64,000 bases of DNA from assembly GCA_020634875.1 (NCBI GenBank), contig JACKAX010000013.1:17552-81551 (forward strand), given 5' to 3'. Numbering within the stretch: the stretch's first letter is position 1; the number at the start of each line of letters is the position of its first letter. The position numbers were made by a program, and so were the translations under genes. The notes beneath the pieces are model-generated. The model saw nothing but the letters and a program-made list of their open reading frames with translations. It was not told where the DNA came from and did not search any database. Of this stretch, positions 34,871 through 42,079 are shown piece by piece. This DNA comes from Anaerolineales bacterium (GTDB lineage Bacteria; Chloroflexota; Anaerolineae; Anaerolineales; JABWBV01).

Positions 34871-36580
34871 TTAAGCCGTTGGTTGTGCGGTTTTTGTAGT
34901 GTTTTTGTGTTGGGCGCGGCGTCTGAGAATATAAAGAGAAATATATTGAAACAAAGTGATTGCGATCAGACCTACAAACTCTATGCCAAATTTCAAATTT
35001 GAGTAATCCCACCCCTCTGGCAATGGACGCGATAATTTTTCAGTATTTATGTCGAACCAAACCGGTTCATAAGACGCCCAAATCTTTCCATCTACGAACA
35101 CTGGTTGTATCCCAATGCGTATCCCGGAGTTTTCACGGGTGTAATAAACCAATTGCTCTGCCTCCTCTCCCCAATGAGGAACAAGTACTCTGAGAAAATA
35201 GGTACTCGAAAGCCAAATGCGCCCCAATTTATCCACCTCAAAACGATAGGCATCGAAATATTCTGTCCCTAACACATTAGTTACATCAGTGCTTTCTAAT
35301 TGATTGGTTTCCTCATTCAAGCGGTAGAAAAAGTAACCTCTAGGCATCTCTTTAGGGACAAAAAGCCAAAAAAAACCTTTTTCATCGAAGGTCGCATCTA
35401 TAAAACTCACATTGCTTATATCAGCATTTTCGGGTGCAGGAAAAGAAATTAATTCTTCCCAACTCTGGTCGTTTAATCGAGAAACCTCAATAAGCCGGGC
35501 ATCTTCATCGTAGGCGCGTAAAAGGAGTAATGAGCCATCGGAACTTCGTTTTAGGCGTTCGGTATAGGTTGGGTGTTTATCTTCCGGCAAGGGAATAATT
35601 TTGGACTCGTTACTTGCCAAATTCCATTCAAATAATCCTTTGTGCTTATTGTGATCATCGTCTATGAGTGCCCAAAATCTTCCGTCATAAATTTGCCAAA
35701 GTAAATTCAAATTTAATTGCTCTGGAGCAACCGGATAAGGCACTTCAACCCATCGCCCATTTTCCCAATGGAAGGTGGATTCCTGTTTAAAAACCCAGGG
35801 CGTTCCATTTTCATCGCCTGCTATTTTGTTGAAGTAGTCGTCTTTCGGATCGATAAATGTCCAGGTCTCTGTTTTTCCATTTGTCAGATGCCGAATAGTA
35901 TAAGTGGCACCCCGAAAGGCTTTCCGCTCAAGGGACCAAACCGAGCCATCTACATCTACCGAAAAATCACGGATATACGTGGAAAAATTTGCGCTAGATA
36001 TGGCTTTTCCCACCAACGGAGCATTAGAATGTAGGGTAGACAAAATAATGAGCAACAAAATAACATAAATCAATGAAACAACAAATTGGCGACGATCATA
36101 ACTTGGATTTCCCCACAAAGAAGGCAACACCTCCACCTCAGACATGATCTTTTCCGGCTTAATCCGGGCCTTCAACTCCGCGATCACCTTTTCCTCGCCT
36201 CCTTCTAAAGTTCGTGTTGCCAATGTCAGTACCTGCTCATCATTTCGCACGATTTTGATGGAATACGGACTTCTCCCGCGCATTACCCAACGGATATCCT
36301 CATACGCACAAGAAAAAGGCTTGAAAAAAGGGAACCAAAGTGTTTTGACAACCAGATGGGTGTTTCCAAAAATTACTTTGTAATTCCAAACGAATATCCA
36401 CCCGTAGAAGGAAAGCCCTAACAAAACAAAAAACGCCCAATCAAAAGGGTTTTTAGGAAGTTTGTTCCAGGGCAATACCTCCATCAATCCAAAAAAGTAA
36501 GCCACAAAAAGTACCCATCCCCATAAAGCGGGGATAAGCCACCGAATGCATAAAGCAAACCGCAAAACCACAGGTTTCAT
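34871..36580 (-). CDS. Membrane protein with PH-like and propeller-like regions (paralogue B)
   Basis: 569 residues, using the ATG 6 bases after ggagg. It has the same plan as its neighbour: two N-terminal helices, PH-like region (NTHLVVKTLWFPFFKPFSCAYEDIRWVMRG), a further helix (about 165-185), propeller blades (GSVWSLERK, GTPWVFKQE, GRFWALIDD, GRIWLSST, GKIWASYE) and a C-terminal helix with basic tail. The shared text (WENGRW/WENSQW, SRPLPEGW/PRPLPDWY) shows a duplication. Blades of the GxIW type suggest ligand or signal sensing outside the membrane; no partner is identified. Confidence 0.7.
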   Translation of the reverse strand: MKPVVLRFALCIRWLIPALWGWVLFVAYFFGLMEVLPWNKLPKNPFDWAFFVLLGLSFYGWIFVWNYKVIFGNTHLVVKTLWFPFFKPFSCAYEDIRWVMRGRSPYSIKIVRNDEQVLTLATRTLEGGEEKVIAELKARIKPEKIMSEVEVLPSLWGNPSYDRRQFVVSLIYVILLLIILSTLHSNAPLVGKAISSANFSTYIRDFSVDVDGSVWSLERKAFRGATYTIRHLTNGKTETWTFIDPKDDYFNKIAGDENGTPWVFKQESTFHWENGRWVEVPYPVAPEQLNLNLLWQIYDGRFWALIDDDHNKHKGLFEWNLASNESKIIPLPEDKHPTYTERLKRSSDGSLLLLRAYDEDARLIEVSRLNDQSWEELISFPAPENADISNVSFIDATFDEKGFFWLFVPKEMPRGYFFYRLNEETNQLESTDVTNVLGTEYFDAYRFEVDKLGRIWLSSTYFLRVLVPHWGEEAEQLVYYTRENSGIRIGIQPVFVDGKIWASYEPVWFDINTEKLSRPLPEGWDYSNLKFGIEFVGLIAITLFQYISLYILRRRAQHKNTTKTAQPTA

Positions 36581-36695
36581 CATCAACCTCCGCCAAAGAT
36601 ACCCGCTTCTTTATGCGAGACCATTAAGTCAAACTATCATTGTTCCAATACGTAAGGGGCGAATTCCTCGTTTCACCATACATCGCCAACCCCCA

Positions 36696-38603
36696 TTATA
36701 CCTCCCTCTCTCCTACCGGCAGCCCCTCCAACGCCATGATCTTCAACGCGTTCGTCGTTGGACACGGACCGGGGCGCAGACGATAATCGAACACCATCCG
36801 CCCGTCTGTGATCTCCTCCCGAAAATGAAAATTGCTCACCCCCGGAATCGTCTCCGCCAGATGCGTTAACTCCAAATCGTGCGTGGATACCAGCCCAACC
36901 CCGTGCGCCCCCGCCAGCGCGCGGACATACGCCTCGCTCCCCTTGCGCCGCTCCTCGTTATTCGTCCCCCGGAATAGCTCATCTATCAGGAAAAACAACG
37001 GCAACGCGTCGGTCTCTTGCAAGTTATCGAGCAACCCTTTCAGCCGCTTCACCTCCGCGTAAAAATACGACAACCCGTCCGCCAGCGAATCACTCACCTG
37101 AATACTCGTTCCCACCCGCATCGGACGCACGCGCAACCGCCGCGCCAGCATCGGCCCCCCCGCGTATGCCAAAACCAGATTCACCCCCAACGTCCGCAAA
37201 AACGTACTCTTCCCCGACATGTTCGATCCCGTAATCACCGCCACCTCCCCCAACGCCGCCAGCGAAAAATCATTCGTCGCCCGTACCCCGTCCGGGATCA
37301 GCGGATGCCCGACCCCCTCGGCCACCAGCACTGGCCCGTCCGCTGCCACCCCCGGAAACGTTGTCTCCGGGTTCAAATACGCAAAATTCGCCAGGGAATT
37401 CAACGCCTCCAGTTCATACCACGCCTCCAACCACCCTGGCAACAACGCCCGCAACCGCGCCTTCATCCCCTCTAGCCGGTACGCAAAAAACAAATCCCAC
37501 GGCATGATTAAATTCAACGGCATCCAGACAAACGGATTCCGCTGCAAACTCGCCGCCGACGCCACCCCAGCCACCCCCCGCAACAGTTTGGAGGGCCGCT
37601 CATCCCGAACGGTGTTCCGACGAACGGCGTTCCTTTTGCGATCTCGTTGAATTCCATTCGTCTCCCCGAAGGAACGCCGTTCGTGTAGGTTCAAGAAAGG
37701 CGCGCACACCCGCGCCACCCCCGCCGGATGCGGATACCGCTCCAAAAACTGCGACACCGCCGCAAACTCGTTCAACGCATCCCGCAAATACGCCGCATCC
37801 CCGAACAAATCCCGCAACGTACTTTGCCACCCCAAATATACAACGAAATACACCGCCGCCCCCACCATCCAATACGGCAAACCCCCTGCCAACCACAGGA
37901 CAAACAGTGTCACATTGAGCAACGCAAAAGGAAACAAGAAAAATAACGCTGGACGCAGCGACCCTGGCCCTTGATGCCTCTCCAACCATTGCACCAGCCG
38001 CTCACCCTCCCACGGCCTTTCCGATGTGCGAACCCGCGCACTGACCCGTCCCAAACGGGTACGGAACCCCGTCAGGGGGAGCATCTCCTGCAATAACGCC
38101 TGTCGCTCCCGGATTACGCGGGGCGCGGTGTCCGGTCGGAGTAACCACCCCCGCAGGCGATCCGTACCCCCTCTCGAAAAAGCCGTGTTCAACAATTGGA
38201 GCAAAGACCGTTCTCCCGTCAACATCAAATCCCGCGCGAGGGGTGAGGCATCGTCCGGGTGAGCCTCCACGCGCGGAATCCCTGCCCAATCCAACTCCAT
38301 CCGCGCGATTTGCCGCGCTGCCATCAGCCGCGCAATCCCAAAATCCCGCCGCGCCCGATCCAATTTCCGATGCCGCCCCACCAGCATCCCAAACCCCACC
38401 ACCGCCAACAAACCAACGAACCAACCAACCAACTCACTCACCTGAAACGCCAAAAACGTCGCCACTACCCCTCCCACAAACGCCCCCAACCGCGTCCACG
38501 AAAGCCGCTGATTCTCCCCCTCCATCCGCGCGAGATGCTTCTCCAACCGCGCCAGATGCCGCACGTGAACTTGTAAACGTTTGGTTTTGGGATGATTTTC
38601 CAT
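36696..38603 (-). CDS. Membrane-associated MutS-like ATPase
   Basis: 635 residues. Two hydrophobic pairs (about 38-75 and 210-250) flank a MutS core-like region; the C-terminal MutS V ATPase has Walker A GSNMSGKST (459-467), FFLIDELFRGTNNEER (Walker B) and LVSTHDLELTHLAE. This is the small TM-containing MutS family, not the mismatch-repair MutS1, and its role is unknown. Between LHERR and RPSKLLR there is an Arg-rich stretch of about 25 residues encoded by a palindromic repeat (37621-37683), apparently an in-frame insertion. The first membrane segment is partly encoded by an aaccaacc word repeat. Confidence 0.85.
   Translation of the reverse strand: MENHPKTKRLQVHVRHLARLEKHLARMEGENQRLSWTRLGAFVGGVVATFLAFQVSELVGWFVGLLAVVGFGMLVGRHRKLDRARRDFGIARLMAARQIARMELDWAGIPRVEAHPDDASPLARDLMLTGERSLLQLLNTAFSRGGTDRLRGWLLRPDTAPRVIRERQALLQEMLPLTGFRTRLGRVSARVRTSERPWEGERLVQWLERHQGPGSLRPALFFLFPFALLNVTLFVLWLAGGLPYWMVGAAVYFVVYLGWQSTLRDLFGDAAYLRDALNEFAAVSQFLERYPHPAGVARVCAPFLNLHERRSFGETNGIQRDRKRNAVRRNTVRDERPSKLLRGVAGVASAASLQRNPFVWMPLNLIMPWDLFFAYRLEGMKARLRALLPGWLEAWYELEALNSLANFAYLNPETTFPGVAADGPVLVAEGVGHPLIPDGVRATNDFSLAALGEVAVITGSNMSGKSTFLRTLGVNLVLAYAGGPMLARRLRVRPMRVGTSIQVSDSLADGLSYFYAEVKRLKGLLDNLQETDALPLFFLIDELFRGTNNEERRKGSEAYVRALAGAHGVGLVSTHDLELTHLAETIPGVSNFHFREEITDGRMVFDYRLRPGPCPTTNALKIMALEGLPVGEREV
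37621..37683. repeat. Palindromic repeat inside the MutS-like coding sequence
   Basis: Arms 37621-37635 and 37669-37683 are exact 15-base reverse complements around a 33-base loop. The core of the arms (aacggcgttcct) is identical to the intergenic hairpin at 19517-19556. A degenerate extra copy (gaacggtgttcc) lies beside it at about 37607-37618. It keeps the frame open and encodes Arg/Asn-rich residues. Confidence 0.85.
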
Positions 38604-38620
38604 TCGGGTTTCACGACGTA

Positions 38621-38659
38621 CACAAAGGAACACGTAAAATTCCTTCGTGCTCCTTTGTG
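38621..38659. repeat. cctttgtg-word hairpin upstream of the MutS-like gene
   Basis: Arms 38621-38634 and 38646-38659 pair with one mismatch around an 11-base loop. It fills the gap between two minus-strand genes and adjoins the ribosome-binding region of the MutS-like gene. Confidence 0.7.
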
Positions 38660-38678
38660 ACCTTAGTGGTGAAAGGTG

Positions 38679-39122
38679 TTACCGTATCCCCGTATCAATC
38701 AGAATATCCAACGTTGCCGTTTCCCCCGGTTTGAGCGTCATCACTACTGGCAATCCTTCCGCCGAGTCAATTCCATTTGGAATCAGCGCAATCATGTACA
38801 CCCCGGGCGTATATTCCACCCGGTATGTGCCATCCGCCTCAAATTTGACTTCTTCCAACACTTTAGAACCATCTTCCGATAGGATTTGGATCCCGCGCGT
38901 GGTGTACACTTCTGCGGGGATTTGCTCCTCTGGTGCGTCTGATTGAACTGGCCCGGGCCGGTTTGGGCCTACCGTCACTGTGCCTGTCAAAATCGCATTC
39001 GGCGGCGGCGGGAAGTCGTTCGGTTCCGCGCAAGCAGTGAGGAGAAGTAGAAGAGAAAAGGTGAAGAGGAGAAGGGGCGAAGAGGAAAAAAGGCGAAGGG
39101 GGGAAGATGAGATAGGTTTCAT
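38679..39122 (-). CDS. Lipoprotein with carboxypeptidase-regulatory-like domain
   Basis: 147 residues. A long Ser/Leu-rich signal ends in lipobox LTAC (Cys31), followed by a Pro-rich spacer and one beta-sandwich domain of about 100 residues with GTYRVEYTPGVYMIAL and PGETATLDILID, the pattern of carboxypeptidase-regulatory-like or PEGA-type surface domains. The signal is encoded by a purine/pyrimidine-biased low-complexity run (39040-39118), which looks repeat-derived. An earlier downstream Met could also be the start. Confidence 0.65.
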   Translation of the reverse strand: MKPISSSPLRLFSSSPLLLFTFSLLLLLTACAEPNDFPPPPNAILTGTVTVGPNRPGPVQSDAPEEQIPAEVYTTRGIQILSEDGSKVLEEVKFEADGTYRVEYTPGVYMIALIPNGIDSAEGLPVVMTLKPGETATLDILIDTGIR

Positions 39123-39192
39123 AATTTTTTACGCAATACGCAACACGGCATACGAAATCCGTTCACTTATCACTTTATCACTTATCCCCCCA

Positions 39193-39825
39193 TTATACCC
39201 CGTGCCGGATCGCCACAATCGCCGCCTGCGTCCGATCCCCCACATCCAACTTCTCCAAAATCGCGCTGACATGGTTGCGAACCGTGCCCTCAGACAAGTG
39301 CAGGCGACTGGCGATTTCCCCGTTTGTGAAGCCTTTGGCGATGAGGCGGAGAACATCCACCTCGCGGTCGGTGAGTTTGTCGGTGAGGAGGGAGGCGGGT
39401 TGGGTCTGGTTGGAGGCAATCTGATTGAGCAGTTTCCCCGCGACGGCTGGGTCCACGAACGACCGGCCCCCGACCGTACCCCGGATTGCTTCGACGATTT
39501 TTTCGCGCGGCGTGTCCTTGAGCAGATACCCCGCCGCCCCTGCACGGATGGCGTCGAACACCCACTCGTCATCGTCGTAAGTGGTGAGGACGAGGACTTT
39601 GATGGCAGGGAACTTGGTGCGAATTTGCCGGGTGGCCTCGATGCCGTTGAGACCGGGCATTTTTAAGTCCATCAGAATCAGGTCGGGGGCAAGACGTGCG
39701 ATTTGTTCGAGCGCTTCGGTCCCGTCGGAGGCAGTGCCTACGATTTGAAAGTCTTTTTCGAGGCTGAGGAGCATTTCCAGGCCATCACGGATAACGGCTT
39801 GATCGTCGCAGATGAGGAGTTTCAT
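39193..39825 (-). CDS. NarL/LuxR-family response regulator
   Basis: 210 residues. Receiver domain with the acidic pair D7-D8, phospho-acceptor D53 (LILMDLKMPG), Thr/Lys switch (VLTTYD, GYLLKD). Then a LuxR-type helix-turn-helix (LTDREVDVLRLIAKGFTNGEIASRLHLSEGTVRNHVSAILEKL). The gene start overlaps the stop of the sensor kinase gene by 4 bases (ATGA), so they form one unit. Likely target sites include the palindrome at 41171-41188 in front of the operon. Confidence 0.93.
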   Translation of the reverse strand: MKLLICDDQAVIRDGLEMLLSLEKDFQIVGTASDGTEALEQIARLAPDLILMDLKMPGLNGIEATRQIRTKFPAIKVLVLTTYDDDEWVFDAIRAGAAGYLLKDTPREKIVEAIRGTVGGRSFVDPAVAGKLLNQIASNQTQPASLLTDKLTDREVDVLRLIAKGFTNGEIASRLHLSEGTVRNHVSAILEKLDVGDRTQAAIVAIRHGV

Positions 39826-41105
39826 ATGGTCGCCATCACTTTTGTTCCTCTTCCCTTCTCGCTCTCGATCTCTAATTTTCCTCCTACCAACGCCGCCCGC
39901 TCCTGCATCCCGACCAGACCGAAATGCCCGGTGCGTTTTTGGGCGTGGAGATCGAAACCTGTGCCGTCATCGTCGATGGTGAGGATGGTGTGAGGGGGCG
40001 TATGAGTGAGGTGGACGCGGAGGGTTTTGGCTTGGGCGTGGTGGCAGGTGTTTTCGAAGGCTTCTTGGGCGATGCGGTAGAGCGCTTGTTCCACGTCGGG
40101 GCTGAGGGAGGGGAGATCGAGGGGAAGGTTGAGCGTGAGGGTCAGGTTCGCACGGGCGGCGGCGGATTCGGCGGCGCGTTGCAGGGCGAGGGGGAGGCCC
40201 ATGTCTTCGAGGGGGGAGGCGCGCAGGGCACGGAGGGCGCGGCGGGTCTCATCGATCCCCGCGCGGGTGGTGGTTAACGCGCCGTCAATCAGGGTACGGG
40301 TTTTGGTGGGATCGAGATCGAAGTAGGCTTTGATCGTTTCCAGCGTTACGGACAGGGCGGTAAGGGAGTGGGCGAGGGTGTCGTGGAGTTCGCGGGCGAG
40401 GCGGTTCCGCTCCCGGCTGACGGTGAGCTGTTCGAGGGTGGCGGCGTAGTGGCTCAGGTTGGCGTTGGCCTCGCGCAGGGCGGCTTGCTGTTCGCGGAGT
40501 TGTTTCATCAACAGGCTTATGAAGACGCCGACGGCGATAAAGCTGATGGTGCGGATGATGGCGATGAAGTACAGTACAAGCCAGGCTTGATTGCGCGGGA
40601 TGGCGATGAAAACCAAAAAGAGTTCGAGGGTGGTTGTGGCGATGCTGAATAAGACGACGTGTATGAGGTCGTATTGCCATGCGACAAGGGCGAGGGCAAT
40701 GAATAGGATCGGCAATTGGCGGAGGGCCATACCTTCGGCGTTGGCGAGCGGGCCATTCGGGAAGTTCGGGACGATCAGGACGGTGATCAGGATCGGGGCA
40801 GCGGAGAGGGTGGTGATCAGGAGGGGGTAAAACGTGTAGGCCAGGATTTTTTGCAGGCTGTCCCAGTAGGCCACGGTGAGAAACGCGCCCGCGACGAGGC
40901 CGTTGACCGCGTAGTACAAATAAACAGGGAAAAAGCCCCCGCGCGGGGTGAGAGAGGGGGTGTTGCCCGCGGGGAGGAGGTTAGGATTGACGGGCAGGCG
41001 AAATTGTGTGTATAGGAGAAAATCCATCATCCCCATCGCGATGAAATAGCCAAGCCAAATCCACGCGGCAAGGCGGAGTATGCGGGGGGAGATAGTGGAG
41101 GACAT
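39822..41105 (-). CDS. Sensor histidine kinase of the NarX/DesK type
   Basis: 427 residues with six membrane segments (to about 200), a short coiled coil, a HisKA_3 domain (ERNRLARELHDTLAHSL, phospho-acceptor H241) and a HATPase domain (LYRIAQEAFENTCHHAQA, ILTIDDDGTGFD, GHFGLVGMQERAALVGG). Multi-pass sensors of this kind often read the state of the membrane. It is paired with the LuxR-type regulator downstream. The gap to gtrA on the other strand holds a candidate operator. Confidence 0.93.
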   Translation of the reverse strand: MSSTISPRILRLAAWIWLGYFIAMGMMDFLLYTQFRLPVNPNLLPAGNTPSLTPRGGFFPVYLYYAVNGLVAGAFLTVAYWDSLQKILAYTFYPLLITTLSAAPILITVLIVPNFPNGPLANAEGMALRQLPILFIALALVAWQYDLIHVVLFSIATTTLELFLVFIAIPRNQAWLVLYFIAIIRTISFIAVGVFISLLMKQLREQQAALREANANLSHYAATLEQLTVSRERNRLARELHDTLAHSLTALSVTLETIKAYFDLDPTKTRTLIDGALTTTRAGIDETRRALRALRASPLEDMGLPLALQRAAESAAARANLTLTLNLPLDLPSLSPDVEQALYRIAQEAFENTCHHAQAKTLRVHLTHTPPHTILTIDDDGTGFDLHAQKRTGHFGLVGMQERAALVGGKLEIESEKGRGTKVMATI

Positions 41106-41170
41106 ATCTTCATTTTATCCCATCCTCTCTTCCCTTGCCCGTGACCCCGATCACCAAAATCCCGCCGTAC

Positions 41171-41188
41171 CCATGACACGCGTCATGG
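41171..41188. promoter_or_regulatory. Candidate operator palindrome of the two-component system
   Basis: An inverted repeat ccatgac-acgc-gtcatgg, 66 bases before the kinase start. It resembles atgac-N4-gtcat sites known for DesR/LiaR-type NarL-family regulators. Autoregulation is inferred. Confidence 0.45.
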
Positions 41189-41320
41189 ATCGAAATGCAA
41201 AATTGCACCCCCTCTACCGCGGAATAATGACACCGTTCACTCTTAGCTTTGGCCAAAGTTTCCTACAATAAGGACATTCAATCAACCGATTTTATCCTAA
41301 CAGGAGTACCGCCACAGAAT

Positions 41321-41488
41321 CTACCTCCCCAATCCTTCGGGCACCTTCCCCAGACCCTCGGGCATCTGCCCCAAACTTTCGGGAACCTCCCCCAAGCCTT
41401 TGGGCATCTCCCCTAATCCTTCGGGCACCATCCCCAACCTTTGGGGCATCTTCCCCAGACCTTTGGGTATCTGCCCCAAACCTTCGGG
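41321..41488. repeat. Eight exact-length 21-bp tandem repeats
   Basis: Eight consecutive 21-base units ending in ttcggg, ctcggg or tttggg, with no change in length. The units diverge at several positions but keep cccc...ttcggg, which is itself self-complementary. Both strands stay open: the plus strand reads 7-residue units such as GICPKPS, the minus strand units such as GLGQMPE. The array ends 10 bases before the gtrA start and so forms its leader, or an N-terminal extension if an upstream ATG at 41400 is used. Confidence 0.9.
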
Positions 41489-41498
41489 AACCAATCCC

Positions 41499-41984
41499 AT
41501 GATCAAGACCACCGTTCTTTCTGCTCTCTCTTTCCGTAAACTCCCCCGCTATGTGCGCTTTGCCCGCTTCGCGCGCTTCCTCACCGTCGGCGCAGTTGGC
41601 ACGTTGCTGGACTTCACCCTTCTCACCCTGCTCAAACTCGCCGGAATGCCCACCCTCCCTGCCAACACCCTCTCCTTCACGGCAGGTTTGATCAACAATT
41701 TCATTGGGAACCGGTTGTGGACGTTTGGAGACAAAAAGTGGGATGGACTTTCCAAAGCCCATCCCACCTCCAATCCCTGGCATAGACAATTTATTCAATT
41801 CACCCTCATTAGTCTCGTGGGTCTCACGCTCAACAACCTCATCGTCCTCGCCCTCGAAGCCCCCCTTGGCACACTCCTCGGCCAACTGGCCTGGGGATAC
41901 CTCCCTGCCAAATTTTTTGCTACTGGCCTCGTTGTTTTCTGGAACTACTTTGCTAACCGGAAATGGACGTTTTCAGAAAATTAG
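41499..41984 (+). CDS. GtrA family membrane protein
   Basis: 161 residues from the ATG at 41499; an upstream in-frame ATG at 41400 would add 33 repeat-encoded residues. GtrA features: RFLTVGAVGTLLDFTLLTLLKLAG, ANTLSFTAGLINNFIGNRLWTFGDK, and the closing FWNYFANRKWTFSE. There are four membrane helices. GtrA proteins act in flipping or transfer of lipid-linked sugars. A GT39-type glycosyltransferase follows after 95 bases. Confidence 0.9.
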   Translation: MIKTTVLSALSFRKLPRYVRFARFARFLTVGAVGTLLDFTLLTLLKLAGMPTLPANTLSFTAGLINNFIGNRLWTFGDKKWDGLSKAHPTSNPWHRQFIQFTLISLVGLTLNNLIVLALEAPLGTLLGQLAWGYLPAKFFATGLVVFWNYFANRKWTFSEN

Positions 41985-41985
41985 C

Positions 41986-42027
41986 CACGAATTGCACGAA
42001 TTGTTGCCTTCCTTCGTGAAATTCGTG
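41986..42027. repeat. ttcgtg-word hairpin between gtrA and the glycosyltransferase
   Basis: Arms 41986-42000 and 42013-42027 pair with one mismatch around a 12-base loop, directly after the gtrA stop. Further ttcgt and tttgcg words continue to about 42065. Confidence 0.75.
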
Positions 42028-42079
42028 TCAAAAAACTTCGTACCCTTCACAAACTTTGCGGTAAAAAGAAACGAATCCG

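Noticed and set aside
41321..41488. CRISPR array
   Set aside because: Units of 21 bases follow each other without unique spacers.
41292..41885. Minus-strand frame reading GLGxxPE heptads opposite gtrA
   Set aside because: Produced by the 21-bp tandem repeats and the antisense of gtrA, which is a clear GtrA family gene. Kept as a repeat only.
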